Below, in pieces: positions 25,595 to 34,704 of a stretch of DNA of 64,000 nucleotides. Origin of the DNA: Rhodococcus koreensis (GTDB lineage Bacteria > Actinomycetota > Actinomycetes > Mycobacteriales > Mycobacteriaceae); contig NZ_FNSV01000005.1 of NCBI RefSeq assembly GCF_900105905.1, positions 1,798,001 through 1,862,000 of the forward strand. The letters run 5' to 3'. The first letter of the stretch is position 1. Every line of letters starts with the position of its first letter. Made by a program: the position numbers and the translations under genes. The notes under the pieces were generated by a model, which worked only from the letters and a program-made list of their open reading frames with translations, had not been told where the DNA came from and made no database searches.

Positions 25595-27148
25595 TCACTC
25601 GTAGATTCCCTCCACCGACCAGCGGCCTGCCGTGCAGATCACCAGCAGCGCCCGCGACTCCTCCAGCAGCACCTGCGCCCTGGCCGCCGTCCGCGCCGCC
25701 GGAGGGTCCCACCACCGCTCGTCCACCGGCCACGGTCCGGCCCATCCGCACACCGCCCACTCTCTGCTCCCCCACCGCAGCCGCGCGGGAGGCGCGCTGA
25801 ACACACCACGTTCCGTGACCGTCACAGCGATACCCCGCTCGTCCGACATCCACACCTCCGGATACGCGGTCAGCACCGCGGCGGGCGCCGGTTCCGGCAA
25901 CGTGCCCGGCCACGGCTCCGACGGATCGTTGCGAGGAATCAACTCGTCGCCCAACGGCAGCAACGTGATGCGCTCCGCCGGTCCCCGCCCACCGCTGAGG
26001 ACCCCCACCTGCACGGCTTCCCCGCCGAGCAGGCCCTGCACCCGCACCAGGGCCCGCCGGGCCCGTTCGTCCTGGTCGCCGACCCCACCCCACAGCCCCA
26101 ACTGCAGGGCGCCTGCCGCCACCACCTCCACCGGTTCGAGCCGCAGGACGGCGATACCGGCGGTGGGCCGCTTCTCGCTGCGCCCGGTCAGCCACCCGTC
26201 CAGCTGCCACCGCACCCGGTCCGCCGTCGCCTCGGGGGTCAGCGGTTCCGCGCACCTCCAGATCCGGGACAGTTGTTCACCGTTGCCGGTGCTCGCCGAG
26301 ATCGACAGCCGGGTGCAGGCCACCGCGGCGTCCGACAGCGTGCGATGAAGCTTCTCCGCCAACGCCCGTCCCGCGAAGGCGGCGGCGTCGACCCGTTCGA
26401 TGACGGGATCGCACCGTTCCTCGACATCCAGGTCCGGAGGCAGCGACCGCCCCGACGGGGGACGCTCCGGCTCACCGCGCGCGGCCCGATGCGCCAGCAC
26501 CGCATCGGTTCCGAACCGCGACGCCACGTCGCCCGCCGACAGCGCGGCGAAACTACCGATTGTGCGCAACCCGAGCCGGTGCAGCAGATCGACCAGCTCC
26601 CCGCGATGCGGCGCCGCGAGGCTCGGCTCCGCGGCAAGTTCCCGCATCGGGAGCGGCGCCAGGAAGGCCGCCCCCTCGCCGGGTGGCACGAAAGTTGCTC
26701 TGCGCGCGGCGATCACGGCCGTGGACAGCTGATCAGCTATACCGACCTGACATTCCACCCCCACCGCCGACACCTGGTCCACCAGCCGTTCCGCGGCGGC
26801 CTCCTCCGAACCGAAATACCGGGCGACGCCGCGAGCGGACAGCACCACGAGACCGGGCCGCAACACCTCGACGCCGGGTGCCACCGCGTCGACGGCCGAG
26901 GCGACCGGCTCGAACAGTCGCGCGTCGCGGTCGGGATCGGCTGCCACCACATGCAACCGGGGGCACCGGGCCTGGGACTCGCGGCGGCGCAGACCTCGCC
27001 GCACCCCGTCCGCGCGGGCCGGTGCCGAGCAGGCGATCACCCGGTTGCCCGACGTCACCGCCACCGGATGGGTGGGCGGGAGATCCGCGGCGGCGGCCGC
27101 CGCGACCGCGGGCCAGTCGGGGCACCACAACGCCAGCACCCGGCTCAC
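25595..27148 (-). CDS. imuB: ImuB, catalytically inactive Y-family polymerase hub
   Basis: A 517-residue Y-family homologue that acts as the adaptor of the ImuA'-ImuB-DnaE2 mutasome. The palm begins [13 protein letters not shown] instead of the catalytic FxDxDxF pattern, and the usual S-(I/V)-D-E acid pair is replaced by [13 protein letters not shown], so it should not polymerise. The beta-clamp-binding motif QLGLWG lies at 349-354, as in mycobacterial ImuB. The C-terminal region, needed for partner binding, is present. The GTG start at 27148 overlaps the imuA' stop by GTGA. Expression follows the LexA-like box upstream of imuA'. Confidence 0.93.
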   Translation of the reverse strand: MSRVLALWCPDWPAVAAAAAADLPPTHPVAVTSGNRVIACSAPARADGVRRGLRRRESQARCPRLHVVAADPDRDARLFEPVASAVDAVAPGVEVLRPGLVVLSARGVARYFGSEEAAAERLVDQVSAVGVECQVGIADQLSTAVIAARRATFVPPGEGAAFLAPLPMRELAAEPSLAAPHRGELVDLLHRLGLRTIGSFAALSAGDVASRFGTDAVLAHRAARGEPERPPSGRSLPPDLDVEERCDPVIERVDAAAFAGRALAEKLHRTLSDAAVACTRLSISASTGNGEQLSRIWRCAEPLTPEATADRVRWQLDGWLTGRSEKRPTAGIAVLRLEPVEVVAAGALQLGLWGGVGDQDERARRALVRVQGLLGGEAVQVGVLSGGRGPAERITLLPLGDELIPRNDPSEPWPGTLPEPAPAAVLTAYPEVWMSDERGIAVTVTERGVFSAPPARLRWGSREWAVCGWAGPWPVDERWWDPPAARTAARAQVLLEESRALLVICTAGRWSVEGIYE

Positions 27149-28059
27149 AGGCCCACCACCTCCACCGGATCCGGGAAGGGGACGTTCCCGAAGGACACCA
27201 TCGGTTCCGGAGCACTCACCCATTCCACCCGGCCCTGCGCCGACCGCACGTCCAGCCGGGTGGTGCGCGGCTGGAACGACCGCCCCCGGGCGCACACTGC
27301 CAGGCTGAGGGACCGCAATCGCCCGCAGCCCCGGTCCTGAGATCCGTTGCCCAGCCCGGCATAACCGTGCACCCGCGCCTCCAGACGCATCTCCGCGCCG
27401 TCCCAGTGCCCGTCCGTGACGACCAGGGTCGCCCCCTTGCTCCGGGCGCGGGCCACCACCGCACGCGCCCGGGACGGCGCCACCGACGCCCCTCCCAGCC
27501 CGAGCACCACCAGGTCCATTCCGTCCAGCAGCACCGCGGCGATCTCCACCGGATCGGCGCCCGGGTCCGGGATCAGGGCCAGCCGTTCCAGTTGCGCGCC
27601 CATCTCGACCGCGGCCAGCACCCCGAGCCGGGGATGCCCGATCACCGCGACGTGACCGCCGCCCGCGGTCACGGACGCAACCAACCCCAGCAGGAGCGAG
27701 GTGGCACCCGACACCGACACCACCGAACCGCGCACCAGCCCGCCCCGGGGAAGGAGGCCTGCCAGCGCGGCCGGAACCGGAAGCACCCCGGCGGCGTGGG
27801 AATCGGGAGCCGCGGACGTGCCCGTCGCAGGAAATCCGCCCTCCACCGGGGCCCGGCTCGCCACCGATTCCCCGCGTGCGGGAACGGTGGCCATCCGTCG
27901 CCGGAGGTAGTCCAGACGCTCCTGCCGGGACAGCCCGGACAACTCGGGAGCCCCCGGCACCGGCAACCCCGGCTCGCCGGCCACTTCAACCAACTCGACA
28001 CCCCTGACACTCGGCACCAACAGCGGTCGGCAACCACGGGGAAGACGCGGCTCGAACAA
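27145..28059 (-). CDS. imuA': ImuA', mutasome accessory protein
   Basis: A RecA/SulA-like accessory protein that binds ImuB in the DnaE2 translesion complex. The conserved part runs from [15 protein letters not shown] to GDRGCGRL-like and arginine-rich C-terminal segments, with a degenerate ATPase core at [19 protein letters not shown]. The open frame starts at TTG 28059, only 10 nt from the LexA-like box and without a Shine-Dalgarno. The first 20-50 residues may therefore not be translated, or translation may be leaderless; ATG 27894 is one alternative. Its stop overlaps imuB. It corresponds to Rv3395c. Confidence 0.85.
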   Translation of the reverse strand: MFEPRLPRGCRPLLVPSVRGVELVEVAGEPGLPVPGAPELSGLSRQERLDYLRRRMATVPARGESVASRAPVEGGFPATGTSAAPDSHAAGVLPVPAALAGLLPRGGLVRGSVVSVSGATSLLLGLVASVTAGGGHVAVIGHPRLGVLAAVEMGAQLERLALIPDPGADPVEIAAVLLDGMDLVVLGLGGASVAPSRARAVVARARSKGATLVVTDGHWDGAEMRLEARVHGYAGLGNGSQDRGCGRLRSLSLAVCARGRSFQPRTTRLDVRSAQGRVEWVSAPEPMVSFGNVPFPDPVEVVGL

Positions 28060-28068
28060 ACGCTTTGT

Positions 28069-28084
28069 TCGAACGTATTTTCGA
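28069..28084. promoter_or_regulatory. LexA (SOS) box of imuA'-imuB
   Basis: TCGAAC-GTAT-TTTCGA differs from the SOS consensus TCGAAC-N4-GTTCGA at one position. It lies directly before the first possible imuA' codon, between imuA' and the divergent kinase gene. A second, wider pair TCGAAC/GTTCGA at 28052-28072 overlaps it and could add affinity. Confidence 0.78.
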
Positions 28085-28192
28085 ACCCGTTCTCAGTAAA
28101 GCGGGTCCGTGCAGGCCCGTCAAGTGGACCCCGAACGACCAGGTCAGGACGGCCGCGCGTCCCGTGTCCGCACAATCCTCTAACCTGAACGC

Positions 28193-29407
28193 GTGATGGA
28201 GCAGGAGCAGAGCGAAAGGGGCATCGGACCCGAATACCTGGTGGCCGGAAGGTACCGCCTGCGGTCCAAACTGGGCGGCGGCGGAATGGGCGCGGTCTGG
28301 CTCGCACGGGACACCCTGCTGCACCGCGACGTCGCCATCAAACAGGTCACCACGACAGCCGGACTCGACCCCGACGAGGCCCGCCGGGTCCGCGACCGCA
28401 CCATGCGGGAAGGCCGCAACGCCGCCAAACTCGCGCACCGGCATTCCATCGCGATGTACGACGTGGCGCTCGAGGCCGGGGAGCCCTGGCTCGTCATGGA
28501 ATACCTGCCGTCCCGCAGCCTCGCCCAGGCGATGAACATCGCCGACACCCTGCCCCCGCTCGAGGTCGCCCAGATCGGCGCGCAGGTGGCCGACGCGCTC
28601 ACCGCCGCCCACGCCGCCGGGATCGTGCACCGGGACATCAAGCCGGGCAACATCCTCGTCGCCGACCGCGGCCGGGAACTCGGCACCGTCAAGATCAGCG
28701 ACTTCGGTATCGCCCGGGCCAAGGGCGACTCCGCGGACACCGCGAACGGGGTCATCACCGGCACGCCCGCGTACTTCTCCCCCGAGGTCGCCCGCGGCCA
28801 GGACCCCACCGAGGCCAGCGACGTCTTCTCGCTCGGGTCCACGCTGTACACCGTCGTCGAAGGGCAGCCGCCGTTCGGGATCGACTCCGATTCCATCGCA
28901 CTCCTGCACCGGGTCGCGAAGGCCGAGATCTACCGACCGAGCAAGGCCGGACCCCTCACCGACACGCTGCTGCATCTTCTCGAACCCGACCCGGCGCGTC
29001 GTCCGACGATGGCCGAGGCCCGCGACGCCCTGGCCCGGGTGGCCATGGCCGGGGACGGCAACGTCGCGCACCTCGTCGGCTCGCCCGTCTATTCCGCGGA
29101 CGGCACCATCCCGGCGTGGGCTCACCGTTCGACACCGTTGCCCGACTCACGGCGCCGCGGCAAACTGGTCGGTTCCACGCAGGCCGGTCTGCCCGCCGTG
29201 CATCAGAGCACCCCGCTCAAAAACGTGCCGCGTCCGCTCGGCCGGTTGCAGTGGCCTCCGCGCCCGGCGAAACCCGCTCCGGGTTCGCCGGCCCCCACCG
29301 TCCGCGACCAGGTGGTCGCGTGGGCGCCGATCGCCATGGGTGTCATGGTCGCGATCCTGATCCTGGCCGTGCTCGTGGCCGTGATCGTCCTGCTCGCGCA
29401 GCCCTGA
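28193..29407 (+). CDS. Membrane-anchored Ser/Thr protein kinase
   Basis: A 404-residue eukaryotic-type kinase of the actinobacterial PknB-like group. It shows the glycine loop LGGGGMG (27-33), catalytic lysine K50 in DVAIKQ, HRDIKPGN with D148, and DFG at 170-172. The activation loop has TANGVITGTPAYFSPE. After the catalytic domain come a linker rich in Pro/Ser and one C-terminal membrane segment (VAWAPIAMGVMVAILILAVL) with almost no external domain, so any signal is sensed in the membrane or cytoplasm. It starts at GTG 28193 or ATG 28196, close to TAACCT, and is divergent from imuA'. It may share stress regulation with the adjacent EsrR-like gene. Confidence 0.92.
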   Translation: MMEQEQSERGIGPEYLVAGRYRLRSKLGGGGMGAVWLARDTLLHRDVAIKQVTTTAGLDPDEARRVRDRTMREGRNAAKLAHRHSIAMYDVALEAGEPWLVMEYLPSRSLAQAMNIADTLPPLEVAQIGAQVADALTAAHAAGIVHRDIKPGNILVADRGRELGTVKISDFGIARAKGDSADTANGVITGTPAYFSPEVARGQDPTEASDVFSLGSTLYTVVEGQPPFGIDSDSIALLHRVAKAEIYRPSKAGPLTDTLLHLLEPDPARRPTMAEARDALARVAMAGDGNVAHLVGSPVYSADGTIPAWAHRSTPLPDSRRRGKLVGSTQAGLPAVHQSTPLKNVPRPLGRLQWPPRPAKPAPGSPAPTVRDQVVAWAPIAMGVMVAILILAVLVAVIVLLAQP

Positions 29408-29419
29408 CCCCCGGGGACG

Positions 29420-30079
29420 TCAGTCGATCCGCCTGCGGTGCGCCCACCTCGTGAGCGCATTCCGGTTGGACTGCTGCGTCTTCCGCAGCACGTTCGACGC
29501 ATGCGTTTCGACCGTCTTCACCGAGATCACCAGTTCCTCGGCGATCTCGCGGTACGTGTAACCGCGGGCGAGGAGGCGCAGCACTTCCAGCTCCCGCGGC
29601 GTCAGCGAATCCAGCTCCGGATCCAGCTGCGGCTCAGGAGCATTGGAACGTCCGGTGAAGGAGTCCAGCACGAAACCCGCGAGCCGCGGACTGAACACGG
29701 CGTCACCGCCGGCGACCCTGCGGACGCCGTCGGCCAGCTCGGCTCCCGAGATCGTCTTGGTGACGTACCCGCGGGCGCCCGCGCGAATCACGGCGATCAC
29801 GTCCTCGGCGGCGTCGGACACACTCAGCGCCAGGCACACCGGACCCGACTCGATGCCCCGCAGCACCGCGACACCGCCGCCGTCGGGCATGTGGACGTCG
29901 AGTAGGACGACGTGCGGCGAGGTGGCGTTGATCCCGGACACCGCCTCCGCGACACCGCCCGCCTCGCCCACCACCTCCATGTCCGCTTCCCTACCGAGCT
30001 CGGCGCGGACACCGGAGCGGAACACGGCATGATCGTCGACGAGAAAGACACGGTACGGGGGTGTTTCAGGCAAGGTCAC
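29420..30079 (-). CDS. esrR: LuxR-type response regulator, EsrR-like
   Basis: A NarL/FixJ-type regulator of 219 residues. The receiver domain has acidic residues DD15-16, phospho-acceptor D61 (VVLLDVHMPDGGG) and K108 (GYVTKTIS). The C-terminal LuxR helix-turn-helix is LTPRELEVLRLLARGYTYRE to SVKTVETHASNVL. With the PspC-type sensor kinase at 31559-32935 and the divergent PspC protein at 33040 it matches the cell-envelope stress system EsrISR of Corynebacterium glutamicum, also located near guaA. Its GTG start overlaps the end of a preceding open frame by 14 nt, so it is still coupled to the inserted cassette. Confidence 0.86.
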   Translation of the reverse strand: MTLPETPPYRVFLVDDHAVFRSGVRAELGREADMEVVGEAGGVAEAVSGINATSPHVVLLDVHMPDGGGVAVLRGIESGPVCLALSVSDAAEDVIAVIRAGARGYVTKTISGAELADGVRRVAGGDAVFSPRLAGFVLDSFTGRSNAPEPQLDPELDSLTPRELEVLRLLARGYTYREIAEELVISVKTVETHASNVLRKTQQSNRNALTRWAHRRRID

Positions 30080-30673
30080 TGCGGCTGTTCCTCGGCGTGG
30101 GCGGTAGTGTCACCCCACTGTAGAGCGTGTCGCACGATTCACCAGATCGCCGCACCACCGCGGGCATCCCGTCTTCGCCGTCCGTGGCGATATCCGATTC
30201 GACGATGGCAAAGACACTTCGGAACCAGGCCTTCACCAGATATCCGAAGCTCGGCCACGTTCCGTCCTCCGGCCGCACGACGCACAGACCCGTCATCCAC
30301 TTGCCGAACGTCGCATGGAATCGCGCCTGGAATACGGTCCGGTGGGCGAAAGAGACGACGATCCACGCCGGTACCGCGGCGAGCCCCGCAGTCCCCCCGG
30401 CCACACTCGACGACGGCGTCGCCGAACCTCGGTGTGCCCACGGTCTCCTCCTGCACGTAGGAGCCGAGCATGCCGTTCATGCTGAGTGCCGTTCAGTGCA
30501 CTCGGGTCGTCGGCCGACCAGTCCAGGGTGTCACCGAGTTCGTGGAACAACCCCGACAACTCACGCAACGCACCGTCCGCGCCGATCCACTCCTTCGCCA
30601 TCGCGGTCTCGACGTCACCACTGACACCGGACAACGCCGACCGGATCGCGGCATCGGCCTCGTCGATGGCCCA
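30066..30673 (-). pseudogene. Frame-broken WXG-like / RDD-like coding region
   Basis: Three coding segments in three frames follow one another. The first (30673 to about 30482) reads AIDEADAAIRSALSGVSG and onward to DWSADDPSALNGTQ, with WXG100-like helical character. The second (30480 to about 30406) reads MNGMLGSYVQEETVGTPRFG. The third (30404-30066) reads GGTAGLAAVPAWIVVSF then FHATFGKWMTGLCVVRPEDG, which is RDD-family-like. One extra G in ATGGGCC near 30670 removes a start that would overlap the previous stop as TGATG, and another break lies near the G6 run at about 30399. It is either a decayed pair of genes or indel errors. The last segment alone could start at GTG 30404. Confidence 0.5.
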
Positions 30674-30988
30674 TCAGAACAGCCCGGCGAGGCTGGACGC
30701 GGTGCCGTGGTCGGTGTCGTCGAACGAGTCGGCGGTACTCCGGAGCTTCGACCCGACCGCAGCCAGCGCCGCGACGGCGAACCCCAGCGAGTGTTCGGCC
30801 GCGTCCGCGGACGGCAGATACCCGTTCGCGAACGTCGTTCCGGTCTCGTCGGAGCCCCAGCACTCGCCCTCACCGTCGAGGGTCGCGGTCAGGGTGGCGG
30901 CGACCTCGGCCATCCGCTGCGACAGGGCATCGAATCGGGGTGCGACGCCGCGCAGATGCGCCGGGTCCACCCACAGCTGCGCGCTCAC
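30674..30988 (-). CDS. WXG100-like type VII secretion substrate
   Basis: A protein of 104 residues from the GTG at 30988, which overlaps the YbaB-like stop by GTGA. It is helical and hydrophilic with the turn motif CWGSDETG (W44-G45), followed by a second long helix (EHSLGFAVAALAAVGSKLRS). Size, turn position and neighbours fit the WXG100 superfamily of type VII (ESX) substrates common in rhodococci and nocardiae. No ESX secretion machinery is in this window, so export would need a system elsewhere. Confidence 0.68.
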   Translation of the reverse strand: MSAQLWVDPAHLRGVAPRFDALSQRMAEVAATLTATLDGEGECWGSDETGTTFANGYLPSADAAEHSLGFAVAALAAVGSKLRSTADSFDDTDHGTASSLAGLF

Positions 30989-31404
30989 TGCCAGCCGTCC
31001 CGCAGCAGCGGCCGATTCCACGACCCGTCGTCGGGGTCGGGAACGAGGTCCGGCAGATCCGGCAGGGTCTCGGTCGCGGACACGATCGATCCCATGATGC
31101 GCATCGACTCGGCCTGCGCGGCCTCGCCGGCGCGGCGGGCGGCGTCGGTCATCGCGCGACCCAGCGATTCGGGGCTGGAGCGCCGGAACGCGTCCGGTGC
31201 CAGGTGCACCTCGACCACCCCGCCGACCGAGTTCACCACCACCTGCACCAGCCCGCCGACGGACTCACCCGTAACGCGCAGCTGTGCCACCTGATGCTGA
31301 GCGGCATGCAGATCCTGCGTCTGCCGGTCGAGCGTGTCCAGCATCGAATCGATCTGACCCTGCAATTCCTGCTCACGCACCCGCAGGCGTTCACGGTCGA
31401 ACAT
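30985..31404 (-). CDS. YbaB/EbfC-like DNA-binding-fold protein
   Basis: A 139-residue protein from ATG 31404, preceded by GGGGGG. A coiled-coil head (RVREQELQGQIDSMLDTLDR) leads into the YbaB core VVVNSVGGVVEVHLAPDAF and a second helix (LGRAMTDAARRAGEAAQAES). Such YbaB-like proteins commonly precede WXG100 genes in actinobacterial type VII effector loci, similar to EspL near ESX-1. The gene overlaps the WXG100-like gene. A role as a chaperone or nucleoid-type protein is inferred only. Confidence 0.76.
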   Translation of the reverse strand: MFDRERLRVREQELQGQIDSMLDTLDRQTQDLHAAQHQVAQLRVTGESVGGLVQVVVNSVGGVVEVHLAPDAFRRSSPESLGRAMTDAARRAGEAAQAESMRIMGSIVSATETLPDLPDLVPDPDDGSWNRPLLRDGWQ

Positions 31405-31558
31405 GAATCCCCCCTTGACGTCTCGCGTCGCACCCCGCCGCAGCACGGTGAGACCGCACGACCCCCACAGTCGCGTCGCGGGCGAACACTACCCCGTCAC
31501 GAGGACAGCAGCGAGCAGGCGCTGCGCACGAGGGGAACCGACACGACGAAAGTAGTGC

Positions 31559-32935
31559 TCACGCGCCCTGACTGAACGGCACGTCCTCGACGCCGGTGTC
31601 CGCGCTGTCGGCGGCCCCCGCTCCCGCGCGCGTCCGGCCGTTCCGCGGCATGTGGATTCGCACCTCGGTGCCCTTGCCTGGCGTGGACCGCACGTCGACG
31701 TGCCCGCCTCGCCGTTCGATCCGCCCGCGAATCGACTTCGCCAGCCCCTGACGGTCCGGCGACACCTCGTCGACGTCGAATCCGACGCCGCGGTCCCGGA
31801 CGAACACGCTGACCTGCTCGCGCTCGGACTCGGCGAACAGATTGATGTCGGTCTCCCCGGAATGCTTGGCCGCGTTGACCAGAGCCTCCCGCGTCGCGCC
31901 GAGCACCGCCGTGAAACTCTCCTTCGACAGTCCCTCGCCGGTGCCGTCGACATCGAGGGCCACGTCGCCGACCGTCACCGGCCGCACGGTGACGCCGTGG
32001 TGGTCCTCCACCTCGCCCGCGATGATGCGCAACGCCTCCGCCAGGCTCGAATGGTCGGTGTCTCCCCCACCGAACAACCACTTGCGCAGTTCCCGTTCCT
32101 GCCCCCGGGCGAGCCGCGCGACCTCCTGGGGATGGTCGGCCTGTTTCTGGATCAGCGCCAGGGTCTGCAGGACGGAGTCGTGCAGGTGTGACGCGATCTC
32201 CTCACGCTCGTCGTTGCGGATCCTCGCGGCGCGCTCCGCCCCCAGTGCCCGCCACAACCGCAACCACAGGGGCACGGTCAGCAGTCCGGCGCCGACCAGG
32301 GTGACCACGACGGCCAGCAACGACGAACGCAGTGCGGCGAAGTCGACCTGCGCGAGGATCACCACGCCGAGACCGGACACGATGAGCGTCACGCCACCGA
32401 GGACCCGCGCCCAGGTGAGGACGGTGGGGCGCTGCGGCAGCCCGATGACGGTGCGCGGCCCCTCCGAATCGAATTCGCGCCACACCAGGGCCGCGCCGAC
32501 CGCCACCACGATGATCGGTGCGATCACCGAACCGACGCGGCCGCTGAACAACCACGACAACGCGGACGCACCGGCCAGACCGATCGCGATCAGCCCGTAC
32601 GCTCTGCGCCGCTCGGACGCACTGGGCTTCTCCGTGTCCGAACCCGCGGCCGTGAAGATCCACAACAGCCCGTAGCCGACGATGCCCGCGCCGGCGAGCG
32701 CGGCGAGACAGGCGAACGCGACCCGCACCTTCATCACGTCGACATCCAGCTGGTCGGCGATACCACCTGCGACGCCGCCGACGATGCGGCCACCGGTCCG
32801 GCGTTCGAGCCGCGGCATGGGGAGACCGCCGGGGGGTACCGGCGCGGTCACGGCGCCCGCGTACTGGGCGCCGCCCGCGGACGTGTTCACAGGTTGCACA
32901 CCTTCGATACTGGCACGATCCCCGGGCCGCGGCAT
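31559..32935 (-). CDS. esrS: PspC-domain sensor histidine kinase, EsrS-like
   Basis: A membrane sensor kinase of 458 residues from ATG 32935; the frame opens at 32974. The N-terminal PspC domain (about 40-97: RTGGRIVGGVAGGIADQLDV) is followed by four or more membrane segments. The HisKA-3 dimerisation region EREEIASHLHDSVLQTL contains phospho-acceptor H252. The ATPase domain has an N-box (EALVNAAKHSG), DRGVGFDVDE and RRGGHVDVRSTPGKG. It resembles EsrS, the kinase of the corynebacterial EsrISR cell-envelope stress system. The cognate regulator gene lies 1.5 kb downstream, beyond an ESX-like cassette. Confidence 0.87.
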   Translation of the reverse strand: MPRPGDRASIEGVQPVNTSAGGAQYAGAVTAPVPPGGLPMPRLERRTGGRIVGGVAGGIADQLDVDVMKVRVAFACLAALAGAGIVGYGLLWIFTAAGSDTEKPSASERRRAYGLIAIGLAGASALSWLFSGRVGSVIAPIIVVAVGAALVWREFDSEGPRTVIGLPQRPTVLTWARVLGGVTLIVSGLGVVILAQVDFAALRSSLLAVVVTLVGAGLLTVPLWLRLWRALGAERAARIRNDEREEIASHLHDSVLQTLALIQKQADHPQEVARLARGQERELRKWLFGGGDTDHSSLAEALRIIAGEVEDHHGVTVRPVTVGDVALDVDGTGEGLSKESFTAVLGATREALVNAAKHSGETDINLFAESEREQVSVFVRDRGVGFDVDEVSPDRQGLAKSIRGRIERRGGHVDVRSTPGKGTEVRIHMPRNGRTRAGAGAADSADTGVEDVPFSQGA

Positions 32936-33039
32936 CAGGGTCCGACCCTGACTTCGAGCCGCGTTCCGGCCCACCCCGACCGGAAAGATCAGGGTACTTC
33001 CCGATGTACGCGCGATGCGGCGGCCGGAACGATGGTCGT

Positions 33040-34470
33040 ATGAGCAATGGGAGCTTCCAAGAGCAGATACAGGATCTGTGGCGGACCCGACCGGTGCGGT
33101 TGCCCGGCCGTGGCCACGTCGCCGGTGTCTGTGCGGGAATCGGCTACCGCTACGGCGTCGATCCCGTACTGATACGAGTCGCGTTCGTCGTGTCCACCAT
33201 TTTCGGCGGCGCCGGTGTGCTCCTCTACCTGGCGTGCTGGCTCGCCCTCACGAAGTCGGGCGACCCGGCCTCCCCCGCGGAGTCGTTGATGGGACGCGGT
33301 CACAGCTCCGACTCGGGCACCAAGACCATCGTCCTCCTCGTCGCACTGGCGATCGCGGTGAGCACCGTCGGCCCCTTCGGCGTCGGCCTCGGCGGCTCCG
33401 GGCTGATCAGCATGGCGCTGATGCTCGGCGGCCTGTGGCTGCTGTACCAGCGGCAGCCGATCCCCCCGCCGTCGCCCGTCGGAGCCGTCGCCCCCGGTGT
33501 CGGCACCGGCTATCCCGGGACGAGTTTCTCGCCCGGACAGTTCGGCGCCAACCCGTTCGGCCCGGGCACATACGGTTCGGGTGCGTACGGTCCGTACACG
33601 AAGCTTCCCGACTCCTACACGCCGAGCACACCTCCCACCACTGGGCAGCCGGCGGACGCGACCGGCGAGACCCCCACCGAGGCACTGAAACCCGAAACCG
33701 CTGCCGCCCAGACCGATCCGGTGTCGTTCGAGAAGTCCCCGACCGCCGGTCCGCGGGTCGACGCACCGTCGGCGCCGTTCGCGCCGCTCGAACCGCGACC
33801 ACCGGCATGGGACCCGCTCGGTGTCGCCCCGTTCGCATGGGACCTGCCCGAGCCGGCCAGAACCACCACTCCCGCAGTACAACCGGAGCGCACGCATTCC
33901 CGCCTGACCACCATGGTGATCGGACTGGCCATCCTCGCAGCCGCGGCAGCGACGGCGCTGGCGGTCGCCACCGGATCCGACTGGCTGAACCCCGGTCGCA
34001 TCGGCGCGGTCGCGCTCGCCGTCCTCGGAGTGGGGCTGCTGATCGGCGGCTTCCTGCGCAAGGGCTACGGGCTTCTCGTCGTCGCAGGCCCGCTGATCGG
34101 TTTCGTGATCCTCGCCTCGCTCGTCGGGTCGCTCGACCTGAACAGCGAGAACATGGGCGACCGGACCTGGGTGCCCCTGACGGCCGCCGACATCGAACCC
34201 GCCTACTCCGGCGGGTTCGGCAGCTTCACGCTCGACCTCCGGAACGTCACGCTCACCGAGGACAAGACGGTCGACGTCAGCGGTCAGTTCGGTGAGGTCG
34301 TGGTGCTCCTGCCGCCCGGCATGAACGTCGAGAACCACTGCACCGCCCAGTTCGGCGACGCACAGTGTCTCCCAGACGGTCTCGACGGCGGTGCCGACGG
34401 AACGGACGGTCACGTCCTGACCCTCAATGCAGATGTCCGGTTCGGAAGTATGGAGGTGCGCCGTGGATGA
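33040..34470 (+). CDS. esrI: PspC-domain membrane protein, EsrI-like
   Basis: A 476-residue membrane protein divergent from the sensor kinase. It has an N-terminal PspC domain (about 15-75: GHVAGVCAGIGYRYGVDP), two further membrane segments, a 150-residue Pro/Thr-rich cytoplasmic or exposed linker, and another membrane cluster near 290-370. The C-terminal beta-rich domain (FGSFTLDLRNVTLTEDKTVD) resembles LiaF/toastrack domains. In C. glutamicum the divergent EsrI inhibits the kinase in unstressed cells. The frame opens at 33004, but ATG 33040 (MSNGSFQEQ) is preferred. Its stop overlaps a small membrane-protein gene. Confidence 0.83.
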   Translation: MSNGSFQEQIQDLWRTRPVRLPGRGHVAGVCAGIGYRYGVDPVLIRVAFVVSTIFGGAGVLLYLACWLALTKSGDPASPAESLMGRGHSSDSGTKTIVLLVALAIAVSTVGPFGVGLGGSGLISMALMLGGLWLLYQRQPIPPPSPVGAVAPGVGTGYPGTSFSPGQFGANPFGPGTYGSGAYGPYTKLPDSYTPSTPPTTGQPADATGETPTEALKPETAAAQTDPVSFEKSPTAGPRVDAPSAPFAPLEPRPPAWDPLGVAPFAWDLPEPARTTTPAVQPERTHSRLTTMVIGLAILAAAAATALAVATGSDWLNPGRIGAVALAVLGVGLLIGGFLRKGYGLLVVAGPLIGFVILASLVGSLDLNSENMGDRTWVPLTAADIEPAYSGGFGSFTLDLRNVTLTEDKTVDVSGQFGEVVVLLPPGMNVENHCTAQFGDAQCLPDGLDGGADGTDGHVLTLNADVRFGSMEVRRG

Positions 34471-34690
34471 CGTCGACGACACTCAGGACGGCGAGCAGAC
34501 CCGGACGCGCAAGCGCCCGTCACCGCTCCTGCTCCTCGCGGGGGTGGCAGCACTGCTGGTGAGTGGATGGGCGCTCGCGGGGCCGTTCTCGCTGGAGCCG
34601 CTCGCGAACGTCGAATTCCGCTGGCTGTTCGTGGTGGTCGCGGTGCTGGTCGGCGTGGTACTCGTGTTCGCACCCAACCGGCGACGATAG
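34463..34690 (+). CDS. Small two-segment membrane protein
   Basis: A 75-residue protein from GTG 34463, overlapping the EsrI-like stop by 8 nt. An acidic/basic head (DDVDDTQDGEQTRTRKR) is followed by two membrane segments, LLLLAGVAALLVSGWAL and WLFVVVAVLVGVVLVF. I do not recognise the family. The overlap indicates co-translation with the EsrI-like protein and a likely role in the same envelope-stress response. Confidence 0.75.
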   Translation: MDDVDDTQDGEQTRTRKRPSPLLLLAGVAALLVSGWALAGPFSLEPLANVEFRWLFVVVAVLVGVVLVFAPNRRR

Positions 34691-34704
34691 GCGCTGACGC
34701 GCAC

